NCBI RefSeq assembly: GCF_029892285.1
Contig: NZ_JARXVM010000017.1
Coordinates: 1 to 64,000, forward strand
Origin: Rhizobium sp. SG_E_25_P2
GTDB taxonomy: Bacteria > Pseudomonadota > Alphaproteobacteria > Rhizobiales > Rhizobiaceae
Length of the DNA stretch: 64,000 nucleotides
Reading direction: 5' to 3'
Positions 49,966 through 63,563 of this stretch are shown here, one piece after another. The position numbers and the translations under genes were made by a program. Under the pieces are notes generated by a model. It was not told the origin of the DNA. It worked only from the letters and a program-made list of their open reading frames with translations, and did not search any database. Within the stretch, counting starts at the first letter, position 1, and every line of letters starts with the position of its first letter.

Positions 49966-52743
49966 TTACTCGGCGTCCGACCCCGCATCCGGTTCCGCCG
50001 TCACCGCGGATGTCTCGGCAGCGTCAACCGCTTCGTCATCCTCCGGTTCGCTGATGCGCTCGACCGAGACGACCTTTTCGTCGGCTGCGGTGGAGAAGAT
50101 CGTCACGCCCTTGGTGGCGCGGCTGGCGATGCGGATGCCATTGACTGGCACGCGGATCAGCTGACCGCCATCCGACACCAGCATGATCTGGTCGGCGTCG
50201 TCGATCGGGAAGGCGGCGACGAGTTCGCCGATTTCATTGGTCTTGGAGGTGTCGGTGGCGCGGATGCCCTTGCCGCCACGGCCCGAAATGCGGAAGTCAT
50301 AGGACGACGAGCGCTTGCCATAGCCTTTTTCGGATACGGTCAGCACGAATTGCTCGCGGGCTTTCAGTTCCTGATAGCGTTCTTCGCTGAGATCGCCGAC
50401 TTCGCCGACTTCCTCGCCCACCAGCGCCACGTCTTCCTCGTCCACGCCCATGGCGCGGCGTTCGGCCGCTGCGCGCTTGAGATAGGCGGCGCGTTCGGCG
50501 GCTTCGGCGTCGACATGTCCGAGAATGGTCATGGAGATCAGCCGGTCGCCATCGGCCATGGAAATACCGCGCACGCCGATGGAATTGCGGCCGGCAAACA
50601 CGCGGACTTCATCGACCGAGAAGCGGATCGCCTGGCCGAGCGCCGTGGTCAGCAGCACGTCGTCGAGTTCGGTGCAGGTTTCCACCGACAGGATCTCGTC
50701 GCCGTCTTCCTCCAGCTTCATGGCGATCTTGCCATTGCGATTGACCTGGACGAAGTCGCTCAGCTTGTTGCGACGCACGGTGCCGCGCGTGGTGGCGAAC
50801 ATCACGTCGAGGTTTGCCCAGCTATCCTCGTCCTCCGGCAGCGGCATGATCGTGGTGATGCGTTCACCGGGCTCCAGCGGCAGCATGTTGATCAGCGCCT
50901 TGCCGCGCGACGTCGGCGAGCCGATCGGCAGGCGATAGACCTTTTCCTTGTAGACGATGCCGCGCGAGGAGAAGAACAGCACCGGCGTATGGGTGTTGGC
51001 GACGAACAGGCGGTTGACGAAATCCTCGTCGCGCGTCGACATGCCGGAACGGCCCTTGCCGCCGCGACGCTGGGCGCGATAGGTGGCCAGCGGCACGCGC
51101 TTGACGTAACCGCCATGCGACACGGTCACCACCATGTCTTCGCGGGCAATCAGGTCCTCATCATCGAGATCCAGGCCATAATCGACGATTTCAGTGCGCC
51201 GCGGCGTGCCGAATTCGTCGCGCACGGCGGCCAGTTCGTCCTTGACGATGGTCATGATGCGCAGGCGCGAGCTGAGGATATCAAGATAATCCTTGATCTG
51301 CGCGCCGATCTTGTTGAGCTCGTCGCCGATTTCGTCGCGGCCGAGCGCGGTCAGGCGCTGCAGGCGCAGGTCGAGAATGGCGCGGGCCTGCTCTTCGGAC
51401 AGGTTATAGGTGTTGTCGTCATTGATGCGGTGACGCGGATCGTCGATCAGGCGGATCAGCGATTCCACATCATGAGCCGGCCAGCGGCGGGTCATCAACT
51501 GGTCGCGCGCGGTCTGCGGGTCCGGCGCGCGGCGGATGAGACTGATGACTTCGTCGATATTGGCCACCGCGATGGCGAGACCGACCAAGACATGGGCGCG
51601 GTCGCGCACTTTGCGCAGCAGATATTTGGTGCGCCGGCTCACCACTTCCTCGCGGAAGCTGATGAAGGCCTTGAGCATATCGATCAGCGCCAGCTGTTCC
51701 GGCTTGCCGCCGTTCAGCGCCACCATGTTGCAGCCAAACGAGGTTTGCAGCGGCGTGTAACGATAGAGCTGGTTGAGGATCACCTCGGCATTGGCGTCCT
51801 TCTTCAGTTCGATGACGACGCGATAGCCTTCACGGTCGGACTCGTCGCGCAGATCGGAAATGCCCTCAACGCGCTTGTCGCGCACCAGTTCGGCCATTTT
51901 CTCGATCATCGTGGCCTTGTTCACCTGATAGGGAACCTCGGTGATGATGATCTGCTCGCGATCATTGCGCATCGGCTCGATGCGGGCGCGGCCGCGCATG
52001 ATCACCGAGCCCCTGCCCGTCTCGTAAGCCTGGCGGATGCCGGCCCGGCCGAGGATCAGCGCGCCAGTGGGGAAATCCGGTCCCGGCATGATGTCCATCA
52101 ACTGGGTGAGTTCCAGCGCCGGATCATCGACGAGCGCGATACAGGCATTGATGACTTCGGCCAGATTGTGCGGCGGAATATTGGTGGCCATGCCCACCGC
52201 GATGCCGCCTGCGCCATTGACCAGCAGATTGGGGAATTTCGCCGGCACCACGACGGGCTCGGACATGGTGCCGTCATAGTTGTCGCGGAAATCGACGGTT
52301 TCCTTGTCGAGATCGTCGAGCAGCGAATGCGCGGCCTTCTGCAAACGGCATTCGGTGTAACGCTGGGCTGCCGGCGGATCGCCGTCAATCGAGCCGAAAT
52401 TGCCCTGACCATCGATAAGCGGCAGACGCAGCGACCAATCCTGGGCCATGCGCGCCAGCGCGTCATAGATCGCGGAGTCGCCATGCGGATGGTATTTACC
52501 CATGACATCGCCGGTGACGCGGGCGCATTTGACGTATTTCTTGTTCCAGTCGAGCCCGAGTTCGTTCATGCCGAACAGAATGCGGCGATGCACTGGCTTC
52601 AGACCGTCACGCACGTCCGGCAGCGCGCGCGAGACGATGACGCTCATGGCGTAGTCGAGGTAAGAGCGCTGCATTTCCTCGACGATGGAGATCGGCTCGA
52701 TGCCGCTGGGGCCTTTGCCGCCTGGGGGAACAATCTCGGTCAA
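49966..52743 (-). CDS. gyrA: DNA gyrase subunit A
   Basis: 925 residues; breaks and rejoins DNA for negative supercoiling with GyrB. The active-site tyrosine lies in [10 protein letters not shown] (about residue 130 here). The quinolone region is [16 protein letters not shown] with Ser90 and Asp94, i.e. the wild-type Ser/Asp pair. The GyrA box AQRRGGKGR is present, and the C-terminal beta-pinwheel repeats continue to the acidic tail ([20 protein letters not shown]). Translation starts at a TTG codon (52741-52743). A strong terminator follows the stop. Confidence 0.97.
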   Translation of the reverse strand: MTEIVPPGGKGPSGIEPISIVEEMQRSYLDYAMSVIVSRALPDVRDGLKPVHRRILFGMNELGLDWNKKYVKCARVTGDVMGKYHPHGDSAIYDALARMAQDWSLRLPLIDGQGNFGSIDGDPPAAQRYTECRLQKAAHSLLDDLDKETVDFRDNYDGTMSEPVVVPAKFPNLLVNGAGGIAVGMATNIPPHNLAEVINACIALVDDPALELTQLMDIMPGPDFPTGALILGRAGIRQAYETGRGSVIMRGRARIEPMRNDREQIIITEVPYQVNKATMIEKMAELVRDKRVEGISDLRDESDREGYRVVIELKKDANAEVILNQLYRYTPLQTSFGCNMVALNGGKPEQLALIDMLKAFISFREEVVSRRTKYLLRKVRDRAHVLVGLAIAVANIDEVISLIRRAPDPQTARDQLMTRRWPAHDVESLIRLIDDPRHRINDDNTYNLSEEQARAILDLRLQRLTALGRDEIGDELNKIGAQIKDYLDILSSRLRIMTIVKDELAAVRDEFGTPRRTEIVDYGLDLDDEDLIAREDMVVTVSHGGYVKRVPLATYRAQRRGGKGRSGMSTRDEDFVNRLFVANTHTPVLFFSSRGIVYKEKVYRLPIGSPTSRGKALINMLPLEPGERITTIMPLPEDEDSWANLDVMFATTRGTVRRNKLSDFVQVNRNGKIAMKLEEDGDEILSVETCTELDDVLLTTALGQAIRFSVDEVRVFAGRNSIGVRGISMADGDRLISMTILGHVDAEAAERAAYLKRAAAERRAMGVDEEDVALVGEEVGEVGDLSEERYQELKAREQFVLTVSEKGYGKRSSSYDFRISGRGGKGIRATDTSKTNEIGELVAAFPIDDADQIMLVSDGGQLIRVPVNGIRIASRATKGVTIFSTAADEKVVSVERISEPEDDEAVDAAETSAVTAEPDAGSDAE

Positions 52744-52928
52744 ACTGGTCTCAATCTCTCAAACGGAATCAATGCCGCCGTTATAGCGGAACGCCCCGTT
52801 CAAGGCCAATTTCATGGCGGCTTTATGAACAGTTCTTTGCCGCGAAGCGCTGATATTTTCGGCTTTTTAGCCCTTGCTTGCACGGCTGGCCCCGGCTCGA
52901 TACAGATGGAGCAAAAGAGGGGAAAAAC

Positions 52929-53570
52929 ATGGCCAGTCTGGAAGCGATCATCAATGCGTTCACGACCCTGCTGGTGACCACGGATCCGCCGGGACTCGCG
53001 CCGATCTTTCTCGGGCTGACGGCGGGCATGACCCAGGCGCAACGCCGCCACACCGCGTTGCGCGGCACGCTGATCGCGTTTGGCATTCTCACGGTCTTCG
53101 CTGTCTTCGGCGCTGGCATCCTGTCGGTGCTCGGCATATCGCTGCCGGCCTTCCGCATCGCCGGCGGCCTGCTGCTGTTTTTCATCGCGTTCGAAATGAT
53201 CTTCGAGAAGCGGCAGGAGCGGAAGGAAAAGACCACGGAGACGGCGATCACCCGCGACCACATTCACAATCTCAGCGTCTTTCCGCTGGCCATTCCGCTG
53301 ATTTCTGGCCCAGGCGCGATCTCGGCCACCATCCTGCTCGCCGGAAATTTCCGCGCGCCGCTCGAGCGCGCGCAACTGATCCTGGTGATCGCCGCCGTCT
53401 TCCTGGTCATCTACGCGGCGCTGATCATCGCCGACAAGCTCGACCGCTATCTTGGCCAGACGGGCCGGGCGATCCTCACCCGGCTCCTGGGCGTATTGCT
53501 GTCGGCGCTCGCGGTGCAATTCGTCATCGACGGCTTGCGCGCAACGCTGACGGTCTATACCGGCCCCTGA
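52929..53570 (+). CDS. MarC-family integral membrane protein
   Basis: 213 residues with six hydrophobic segments. Family motifs: LVTTDPPGLAPIFLGLT in the first part, RIAGGLLLFFIAFEMIF, and NLSVFPLAIPLISGPGAIS in the second half. Ribosome site AGAGGGG lies before the ATG at 52929; an in-frame ATG at 52878 is less likely. MarC proteins are of unclear transport function (earlier linked to multiple antibiotic resistance, later disputed). Divergent from gyrA with 185 bases between, and convergent with the nucleosidase gene (three bases between stops). Confidence 0.9.
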   Translation: MASLEAIINAFTTLLVTTDPPGLAPIFLGLTAGMTQAQRRHTALRGTLIAFGILTVFAVFGAGILSVLGISLPAFRIAGGLLLFFIAFEMIFEKRQERKEKTTETAITRDHIHNLSVFPLAIPLISGPGAISATILLAGNFRAPLERAQLILVIAAVFLVIYAALIIADKLDRYLGQTGRAILTRLLGVLLSALAVQFVIDGLRATLTVYTGP

Positions 53571-53573
53571 CGA

Positions 53574-54479
53574 TCAGGGGAGCTTTTCAAGAAAGGCTTC
53601 GACCACCTTGGCGGAATTGGCCGAGGCGAGGGCGAAGAAAACACCCATTTCATTTTCGCCCTCCCCGCCGCCGGCAAGATCGGACAGGCTGCGGAAGGCG
53701 ATGAACGGAACCTTGTTGACATAGGCGACATGCGCGGTGGCGGCGCTTTCCATGTCGAGAACGCGGGCCTTGAAGGTGGTGTAGGTAAATTCGCGGAACG
53801 CCTTGTTGTCGACGAAGGCCTGTCCCGACACGCCATTGCCGCCCACGACGATCTTCGGCTCGTGGCTGAGGCACTTGCCCTCGCCCGCACATTTTTCCAA
53901 GCTCACGCTCGACGCCACGGCTTTCGCCGTTTCGAGAAGCTGGCCGTCGACTGGAAACCAGAAGCGATCCTCGGGCTTGTCCATGCCGTCGCGCAACACT
54001 TCCGTCTCATTGGGATAGATCATCCCGTAATTTGGGAACTGCGTGTCGAGGAAAGGCGGAATGGCGAATTTTCCATCGGTCTCGCGGGCGAAGATGGCTT
54101 CGAGATATTGCCCCCACTGATCGCTGACCACCACATCGCCGATCGAAAGTTCGGGATCGACGCCGCCGGCGATGCCGGAAAACACGATCGCCTTGATCGA
54201 GAAATGATCAATCGCCTGTTGCGTGGTCATGGCGGCGTTGACCATGCTGACGCCGCTGAGGAACAGCACGACGTCCTGACCCGCCAATTTGCCGGTCACG
54301 AAGCGGCGTCCCATAAGCTTATGCTCCTGAGCGCCGTCGATATCCTTGAGAAGCACCTGCCACTCGGGCTCGAAAGCCGACATCACCGCAATGCGCGGCG
54401 TCGCGTCGATCAGTTCCGCGGCCGGCGCCGCAAGAGGAAGCGCCGCCGCGCCGAGCGCCAGGACGAGTGAAAATTTCAT
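53574..54479 (-). CDS. Exported MTA/SAH nucleosidase-like protein
   Basis: 301 residues: a Sec signal peptide (MKFSLVLALGAAALPLAAPA then AELIDA) followed by a purine-nucleoside phosphorylase-type domain. The motifs FSGIAGGVDPELSIGDVVVS, VLDMESAATAHVAY and FIAFRSLSDLAGG match the 5'-methylthioadenosine/S-adenosylhomocysteine nucleosidase family, including the MESAA and SD catalytic parts. Two extra cysteines at KCAGEGKC could form a periplasmic disulphide. A periplasmic member is less common than the cytosolic Pfs/MtnN and may salvage extracellular nucleosides. It follows ssb on the same strand after a hairpin. Confidence 0.87.
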   Translation of the reverse strand: MKFSLVLALGAAALPLAAPAAELIDATPRIAVMSAFEPEWQVLLKDIDGAQEHKLMGRRFVTGKLAGQDVVLFLSGVSMVNAAMTTQQAIDHFSIKAIVFSGIAGGVDPELSIGDVVVSDQWGQYLEAIFARETDGKFAIPPFLDTQFPNYGMIYPNETEVLRDGMDKPEDRFWFPVDGQLLETAKAVASSVSLEKCAGEGKCLSHEPKIVVGGNGVSGQAFVDNKAFREFTYTTFKARVLDMESAATAHVAYVNKVPFIAFRSLSDLAGGGEGENEMGVFFALASANSAKVVEAFLEKLP

Positions 54480-54536
54480 CGTTAAACTCCTTGGTTTTAT
54501 TGCGTTATTAAAAACGCAAGAACCATGCCAACGCCC

Positions 54537-54569
54537 GGCGGAGCCGGCAAGGAGCTGCTTGCCTCCGCC
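54537..54569 (-). terminator. Hairpin directly after ssb
   Basis: On the minus strand GGCGGAGGCAAG pairs with CTTGCC-gg-CTCCGCC around CAGCTC, immediately after the ssb stop. Strong stem but no T-run, so termination efficiency is uncertain. Confidence 0.5.
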
Positions 54570-55088
54570 TCAGAACGGGATGTCGTCATCCATGTCGCGC
54601 GAGAAGGACGGAGCGCTTTGCGGCGCGCGGCTCGGCTGCGAGGAACGTCCGCCGCGATCATTGTTGCCGCCTCCGAAACCGGCGTCCATGTCGTCATAGC
54701 CGCCGCCCTGCGGCGCGCCGCGTCCGCCGCCTTCGCCACGGCCGTCGAGCATTGTCAGCGTCGAATTGAAGCCCTGCAAGACGATTTCGGTCGAATAGCG
54801 GTCATTTCCGGTCTGATCCTGCCATTTGCGGGTCTGAAGAGCGCCTTCGATGTAAAGCTTGGCGCCTTTCTTCACATATTGCTCGACCACCTTGCACAGG
54901 CCTTCATTGAAGACCACGACGCTATGCCATTCGGTCTTCTCCTTGCGCTCGCCGGAATTGCGGTCGCGCCAGGTTTCCGATGTGGCGATGCGAAGATTGG
55001 CGATCGGACGACCGTCCTGCGTACGGCGGATTTCGGGGTCCGCTCCGACATTGCCAATCAGAATGACCTTGTTTACACTACCCGCCAT
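54570..55088 (-). CDS. ssb: Single-stranded DNA-binding protein
   Basis: 172 residues: N-terminal OB fold (about 1-112; [73 protein letters not shown]), a Gly/Asp-rich linker, and the conserved acidic tip MDDDIPF that binds partner proteins. Expressed divergently from uvrA across the SOS box at 55213-55227, so probably co-induced by DNA damage, as is usual for this pair. Confidence 0.97.
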   Translation of the reverse strand: MAGSVNKVILIGNVGADPEIRRTQDGRPIANLRIATSETWRDRNSGERKEKTEWHSVVVFNEGLCKVVEQYVKKGAKLYIEGALQTRKWQDQTGNDRYSTEIVLQGFNSTLTMLDGRGEGGGRGAPQGGGYDDMDAGFGGGNNDRGGRSSQPSRAPQSAPSFSRDMDDDIPF

Positions 55089-55212
55089 CGCTAAATCCTA
55101 TCCACAAAACCGGCAAACGCCGTCCATCAACTGAGGGGCGAAGAATAGCCCTTCGGGGGGACCGGCGCGCCCCCGCATGCGTCCAATCCACAGAAAATCC
55201 GGGCTTCCCATT

Positions 55213-55227
55213 GTTCGCATTTTGTTC
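55213..55227. promoter_or_regulatory. Alphaproteobacterial SOS box GTTC-N7-GTTC
   Basis: GTTC-GCATTTT-GTTC is a perfect match to the LexA site of alphaproteobacteria, located in the 266-base divergent region of ssb and uvrA, where LexA control of both is well known. Confidence 0.9.
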
Positions 55228-55354
55228 TAGTCGTTTTTCCTGCGACAGTCAATGGAATCGACCTTGTGGAAAAGCGGGATTTGGCCCGATGGCGGCGACC
55301 TGCCTGCCCGGAATGGGCGTATAAGGGCGAAAGAACAGGCGAGACACAGGCATC

Positions 55355-58276
<2,922 letters not shown>

Positions 58277-58277
58277 G

Positions 58278-58613
58278 ATGGCGAACCGGGTCTTCAGATT
58301 CTATTCAACCGCGCCGAAGATGATTTTTCATCATGCGAGGGCTTTGGCAGGCGAGCGCGTCGTTCGTTTGACAGGTCGCGGAATTGGCGGTCCTGAATTC
58401 TGGCAGATGATCATCGTTATCGAGGAGGGCGAAAGGGCTGACCGTTTTGCGTCTTGGCTTGAGAAAAATTGTCGGGTGCGAGATTTCAGGCCAGGCCAGA
58501 GAAAGAACAAGGTGTGGACAGGCTCGCTTCACCGACCAAGCATTTTTGTTCGCTCGGCTTTCTGGATGTGGAACTCTGTCGGCAAACTCCGCAACGTCAT
58601 AAAACCTTCATAA
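58278..58613 (+). CDS. Hypothetical protein, 111 residues
   Basis: No family recognised. Starts one base after the uvrA stop (ATG at 58278), which suggests translational coupling. The sequence is a soluble, mildly basic protein (FRFYSTAPKMIFHHARALAG, GIGGPEFWQMIIVIEEGERA, then FASWLEKNCRVRDFRPGQRK). No membrane segment or motif stands out. Codon usage looks less biased than in uvrA, so it might be a recent or weakly expressed gene, or a chance frame. Confidence 0.45.
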   Translation: MANRVFRFYSTAPKMIFHHARALAGERVVRLTGRGIGGPEFWQMIIVIEEGERADRFASWLEKNCRVRDFRPGQRKNKVWTGSLHRPSIFVRSAFWMWNSVGKLRNVIKPS

Positions 58614-58739
58614 ACGCCGCTTGTAGGACAGCGACGCCGCGATTGGGATTGAACGGACGACAGAAAGGCCCGATACAGGTCGACGTGATATTTTTCAAAT
58701 TCACGTATCGATCTTTTCTGTTTTCCGGAGGCCTCGCCC

Positions 58740-60386
58740 TTGAGCGGTTCGGTGATCTTCATCAATCTGGCGGGCGCTGTCGCTCTGCTTCTCTGGGCCA
58801 CGCGCATGGTGCGCACCGGCGTCGAGCGCGCTTATGGCGATCTGCTCAAGGAAAAGATGCGCTATGCGCTCGGTAACCGCGTCAATGCGGCGGCAGCGGG
58901 CTTTTTTCTCGCTATCGCGCTACAGAGTTCGACGGCGGTGGCGCTGATCGTCTCAGGCTTTTCCGCCTCGGGCTTCGTAACCTCGACCGTCGGCATTTCG
59001 GCGCTGCTCGGCGCCGATCTCGGCTCGGCCTTCGTCACCCGCATTCTCCGGCGCGACCTGTCGCTGCTCGTGCCCTTGCTGATGATCGCCGGCACCATCG
59101 CCTATCGCACGACGTCGCGGCGCTGGCGGGAGATGGGCCGCATCCTGTTCGGGCTCGGTCTTCTGCTTCTGTCGCTTCGGCTGATCGGCGAGGCCTCGGC
59201 GCCGCTCAAGGAAAGCCATGTCCTGCCGATCATCATGAACTATCTGCAGCAGGACTGGATCACCGCTTTCGCGCTTGCCGCGCTGATGGCCTGGCTGTTT
59301 CATTCCAGCGTCGCCTCGATCCTGTTGTTCGCCTCGCTGTCCAGCCATGGGCTGGTGCCGAATGAGTTGATCATTCCCTTTGTGCTCGGCGTCAATTTTG
59401 GCGGCGCCGTGATCGGCGCGGTGCTGACGCGCGGGGAGGTCAAGGCCGCCCGCATCGCGCCCTTGGGCAATGTCGCCATTCGCGGATTTGGCATGGTCGC
59501 CGCCCTCATCCTGCAACTGAGCTTCCAGTTCCGGCCGGACGTCTATTTCGACACATCGGCGGACGCCGTGGTCTGGGTGCATGTCCTCGCCAACACGATC
59601 GTGCTGTTGATCGGCCTGCCCTTTGCCGGCTCGCTGGCCCGGATGCTGGAAAACGCCCTGCCCTCGGATGTTAAGGACGAGGACAATAGCGACGCGGCAC
59701 TGCTTTCGGCGCTCGACCCCTCCGATATCACCAATCCTCCTCGCGCGCTCGACAACGCCACCCGAGAAGTGGTGGGCATGTGCGACCGCATCGAGGTGAT
59801 GCTGACCCGCGTCTTCGACGCCTTTCTCAGGCCTGACGACCAACAGATGGCTCAGATCGAGAGGCTTGACGACAGCGTCGACCGCTTCAACCGCAATATC
59901 AAGCTCTACCTCGCCAAGATCTCCGGCAACGAACTACCGGAGGACGCGGCGCGGCGGCAACAGGATCTCTTGGAAGCCACCATCAATCTCGAACAGGTCG
60001 GCGACATCATTTCCCAGAACATGCTGGCCAAGGCGCGCAAGAAGGATGCGCGCGGCGCAAGCTTCTCCGAGGAGGGCCTGCATGAACTGACCGCCATGCA
60101 TCAGCGCGTGCTGCGCAATGCCCGGCTCGCCTTCAACCTGCTGGTCAATCGCGATCTCGAACATGCGCGGCAGCTGGTCAAGGAGAAGGAAGTGGTGCGC
60201 GACATGGTGCGCGTCAGCGAGGAAAACCACATTCGACGGCTGGGCGAAAACCGCGCCAGCATCGATTCCTCGTCGATCCATATCGACACGATGCGCGATC
60301 TCAAGGAGATCAATTCGCTCTTGGTGTCGATCGCCTATCCGGTGCTGGCCCAGGCCGGCCAGTTGCGCACCAGCCGTCTGCTCTGA
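58740..60386 (+). CDS. Na/Pi cotransporter family protein with PhoU-like domain
   Basis: 548 residues. Membrane segments run through about residue 300, with the paired symporter repeats ALQSSTAVALIVSGF (QSS motif) and HSSVASILLFASLSS. After about residue 330 a helical PhoU-like region follows (DNATREVVGMCDRIEVML, INLEQVGDIISQNMLAKA). It transports phosphate, probably with Na+, in the NptA/YjbB manner. The start is the TTG at 58740 with GGAGG (58726-58730) about nine bases upstream. Confidence 0.88.
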   Translation: MSGSVIFINLAGAVALLLWATRMVRTGVERAYGDLLKEKMRYALGNRVNAAAAGFFLAIALQSSTAVALIVSGFSASGFVTSTVGISALLGADLGSAFVTRILRRDLSLLVPLLMIAGTIAYRTTSRRWREMGRILFGLGLLLLSLRLIGEASAPLKESHVLPIIMNYLQQDWITAFALAALMAWLFHSSVASILLFASLSSHGLVPNELIIPFVLGVNFGGAVIGAVLTRGEVKAARIAPLGNVAIRGFGMVAALILQLSFQFRPDVYFDTSADAVVWVHVLANTIVLLIGLPFAGSLARMLENALPSDVKDEDNSDAALLSALDPSDITNPPRALDNATREVVGMCDRIEVMLTRVFDAFLRPDDQQMAQIERLDDSVDRFNRNIKLYLAKISGNELPEDAARRQQDLLEATINLEQVGDIISQNMLAKARKKDARGASFSEEGLHELTAMHQRVLRNARLAFNLLVNRDLEHARQLVKEKEVVRDMVRVSEENHIRRLGENRASIDSSSIHIDTMRDLKEINSLLVSIAYPVLAQAGQLRTSRLL

Positions 60387-60389
60387 GCA

Positions 60390-61271
60390 TCAGGCTGCGG
60401 CGGGTCGAGGCTTCAGCCAAGCGGGATTGAAGACATTCAGCGCCAGCCCCGCGACGATCAGCAGGGCGGCGATGATGCGGAGCGGCCCGAAGGCCTCGCC
60501 AAGCACGATCGCCGCCGAACTCATGCCGAACACCGGCACCAGCAGCGAGAAGGGCGCGACCGTAGCGACGCCATAGCGGCGGATCATCGCGCCCCAGACG
60601 GCGAAGCCGAATATCGTGGCGAGATAGGCGATATAGATCACCGCGCCCGCTCCCGACCAGGTCACATGCATGAGCGCCTGGTAGTCACGCTCCCAGCCCT
60701 CAAAGGCCAGGGAGATCGCGAAGAGCGGGACAGGCGCGACGAGGCTGACCCAGACCATCAGCCTGAGCATGTCCACCGCGCCCGCCTTTTTCATCAGCAG
60801 ATTCGAGCAGGCCCATGCGAAGGCGGCGCCGATCGACAGCGCCAGTCCCGATGCGGTGAGATCGCCATTCACGGTTGAGGCGATCAGCGCAACGCCCGAA
60901 AAAGCCACCAGCATGCCGGCGATCTGGGTTGGCCGAGGCCGGTCGCCGTAGACGACAACCGCGAGAATGACCGTGAAGAATGCCTGGCTCTGCAGCACCA
61001 GCGAGGCGAGCCCTGCCGGCATGCCGACGCTCATGCCGAGAAACAGCAGCGAGAATTTGATCACGCCGAGCACCAGGCCGATGCCGATAATGATCCGCCA
61101 GGGGACATCTGGCTTGGGCAGGATCAACGCGAGCGGAATGGCTGCGAACAGGAAGCGGAGGGCGGAAAAGAAGATCGGCGGGAAATTGTCGATGCCCAGC
61201 CGGATCACCACGAAATTGAAGCCCCAGACGGCGGCGACGAGAACCAGGAGAAGGATATGGACGGGCTTCAT
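60390..61271 (-). CDS. EamA-family (drug/metabolite) transporter
   Basis: 293 residues, about ten membrane segments in two EamA repeats: AAVWGFNFVVIRLGIDNFPP in the first, and GAAFAWACSNLLMKKAG in the second. The ATG at 61271 with AAGGAG six bases upstream marks the start (MKPVHILLLVLVAAVWGFN). An exporter of amino acids, purines or other metabolites is typical of the family. It lies 64 bases downstream of the NAD(P)HX repair gene on the same strand. Confidence 0.92.
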   Translation of the reverse strand: MKPVHILLLVLVAAVWGFNFVVIRLGIDNFPPIFFSALRFLFAAIPLALILPKPDVPWRIIIGIGLVLGVIKFSLLFLGMSVGMPAGLASLVLQSQAFFTVILAVVVYGDRPRPTQIAGMLVAFSGVALIASTVNGDLTASGLALSIGAAFAWACSNLLMKKAGAVDMLRLMVWVSLVAPVPLFAISLAFEGWERDYQALMHVTWSGAGAVIYIAYLATIFGFAVWGAMIRRYGVATVAPFSLLVPVFGMSSAAIVLGEAFGPLRIIAALLIVAGLALNVFNPAWLKPRPAAA

Positions 61272-61335
61272 GGCGGACTCCTTTTGATCCGCCATACTCC
61301 CGATCGGGCGGGACGACAAAGCCAAGTTTGTCAGA

Positions 61336-62793
61336 TCAGACATCAATAAAATTGATGAGTGTTTCCGCCGTCAGTCCCCTGCCCGCGCGTTGCCCCGCCT
61401 CACCATGATGCCAGACGGCGGCGCAGGCAGCTTCATACACTGGCAGGCCTCGCGCCAGAAGCGCCCCGCAAAGCCCCGCGAGCACATCGCCTGAACCGGC
61501 GGTGGCCAGCCAGGGCGGAGCATTGGCGTTGATCGCGGCGCGACCATCCGGACTGGCGATCACGGTGTCGGCGCCTTTCAGGATCACGGCGGCGTTGGCG
61601 CGGGCGGCGGCGGCCAGCGCCCGGTCGACCTTGGACAGCGTATCATCGGCAGCAAGATCCGGGAAAATCCGGGCGAATTCACCATCATGCGGCGTCAGGA
61701 TCAGCCGCGGCTCTCCGGCAAAAACCTTGAACAACAGATCGGGATCGTCGCGAAAACTGGTGATCGCGTCAGCGTCCAGAACGAGGCGACGATCCTTCAG
61801 GGCCAGCGCAAATGCCCTCGCCTTTTCGCCGACGCCGAATGCGGGACCGAGCACGAAAGCGTTGAGCCGGGCATCGTCCAGAATCGTTTCCAGTTCCGCT
61901 AGGCTGTTGGCCGTCTTGAGCATGATGGCGGTCAGGTGGGCGGCGTGAACAGGCGCGGCGTCCTCAGGCGCGATGATGGTGACAAGCCCTGCCCCGGCGC
62001 GCAAGCCGGAGGCGGCGGCGAGCCGCGCGGCGCCGGTCTGCATTGCGCCGCCGGAAAAGACAGCCAGCGAGCCATGGCTGTATTTGTGTCCTGCTGGTGA
62101 TTTGTTCGCGAGGTGGTCGCGCCAGAGATCGGGACCATTGATGCGGACAGGACCCGCATGCTTGTCGAGCAAGCGGCGGGGCACGCCGATATCGGCGATC
62201 TCGATCTCGCCGCACAGCGCCCTGCCGGGCATCAACAACTGTCCTGGCTTGGCGGCGACGAATGTCACGGTCACCGCAGCCTCGAAGCCGCCGCCGCGCA
62301 TTCGGCCGGAATGTCCGCAGACGCCCGAGGGCATGTCCACCGCAATGACCGCCGCGCCCGCCGCCGTCACCTTGGCCGCAAGCGTCATCACGTCGATCGA
62401 AAGGTCACGCGACAGACCGGCGCCGAAAAGGGCGTCGATCACGACATCATCAGACGCTGGCTGATATTCCGCCAAAGGCTGCTGTGCGCAGCAGGCGTCG
62501 GCGCGCGCGCGCCTGGCGTCATCGGTGGTCGGCGGGGCGAGCGCAAAGACGGCGATCTCCACGCCGGCCTCGGCCAGCGCGGCAGCAGCCACATAGCCGT
62601 CGCCGCCATTGTTGCCAGGCCCGCAGAGGATCACGAAGCGGCGCGCGCCCGGATAGCGACGGAGCGCGGCGGCGGAGACCGCCCTGCCCGCTCGCGCCAT
62701 CAAGGCGTAGCCCGTTATGCCTGACGCGATGCAGTCGGCGTCAACAGCCGATACAGCCTGTGGTTCAATTAGCATACTATGGTGATTGCTCAT
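61336..62793 (-). CDS. nnrD: Bifunctional NAD(P)H-hydrate epimerase/dehydratase
   Basis: 485 residues in two domains that repair hydrated NAD(P)H (NADHX/NADPHX). The N-terminal epimerase (about 1-205) has CGPGNNGGDGYVAAAALAEA and the active-site-type DALFGAGLSRD; the C-terminal ADP/ATP-dependent dehydratase (about 215-485) has LTPHDGEFARIFPD, DAITSF and TAGSGDVLAGLCGALLARG. Fused YjeF-type arrangement as in E. coli. The start is the ATG at 62793, with a second ATG six codons later also possible. Confidence 0.94.
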   Translation of the reverse strand: MSNHHSMLIEPQAVSAVDADCIASGITGYALMARAGRAVSAAALRRYPGARRFVILCGPGNNGGDGYVAAAALAEAGVEIAVFALAPPTTDDARRARADACCAQQPLAEYQPASDDVVIDALFGAGLSRDLSIDVMTLAAKVTAAGAAVIAVDMPSGVCGHSGRMRGGGFEAAVTVTFVAAKPGQLLMPGRALCGEIEIADIGVPRRLLDKHAGPVRINGPDLWRDHLANKSPAGHKYSHGSLAVFSGGAMQTGAARLAAASGLRAGAGLVTIIAPEDAAPVHAAHLTAIMLKTANSLAELETILDDARLNAFVLGPAFGVGEKARAFALALKDRRLVLDADAITSFRDDPDLLFKVFAGEPRLILTPHDGEFARIFPDLAADDTLSKVDRALAAAARANAAVILKGADTVIASPDGRAAINANAPPWLATAGSGDVLAGLCGALLARGLPVYEAACAAVWHHGEAGQRAGRGLTAETLINFIDV

Positions 62794-62872
62794 CGTTTGA
62801 GCATCCTAGAAATATCGCAGGGCGAGCGACGTCGCGATTCTCACCGCCGCACTTTGTTCATCGGCAAAATAA

Positions 62873-63493
<621 letters not shown>

Positions 63494-63563
63494 CGCCCAA
63501 TAAGACCAAGCCTGCCGGGCAACGGCAGGGAGGAAACATCGTCATAGCAAAGGAAAAACTTCG

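Noticed and set aside
49966-52743. Quinolone-resistance changes in GyrA
   Set aside because: The resistance-determining region has the wild-type Ser90 and Asp94 (E. coli Ser83/Asp87).
49813-52977. Open frame of over 1000 codons on the plus strand, antisense to gyrA
   Set aside because: High-G+C codon bias of gyrA keeps the opposite strand open; the translation is rich in His, Arg and Asp with no protein family character, and gyrA itself is certain.
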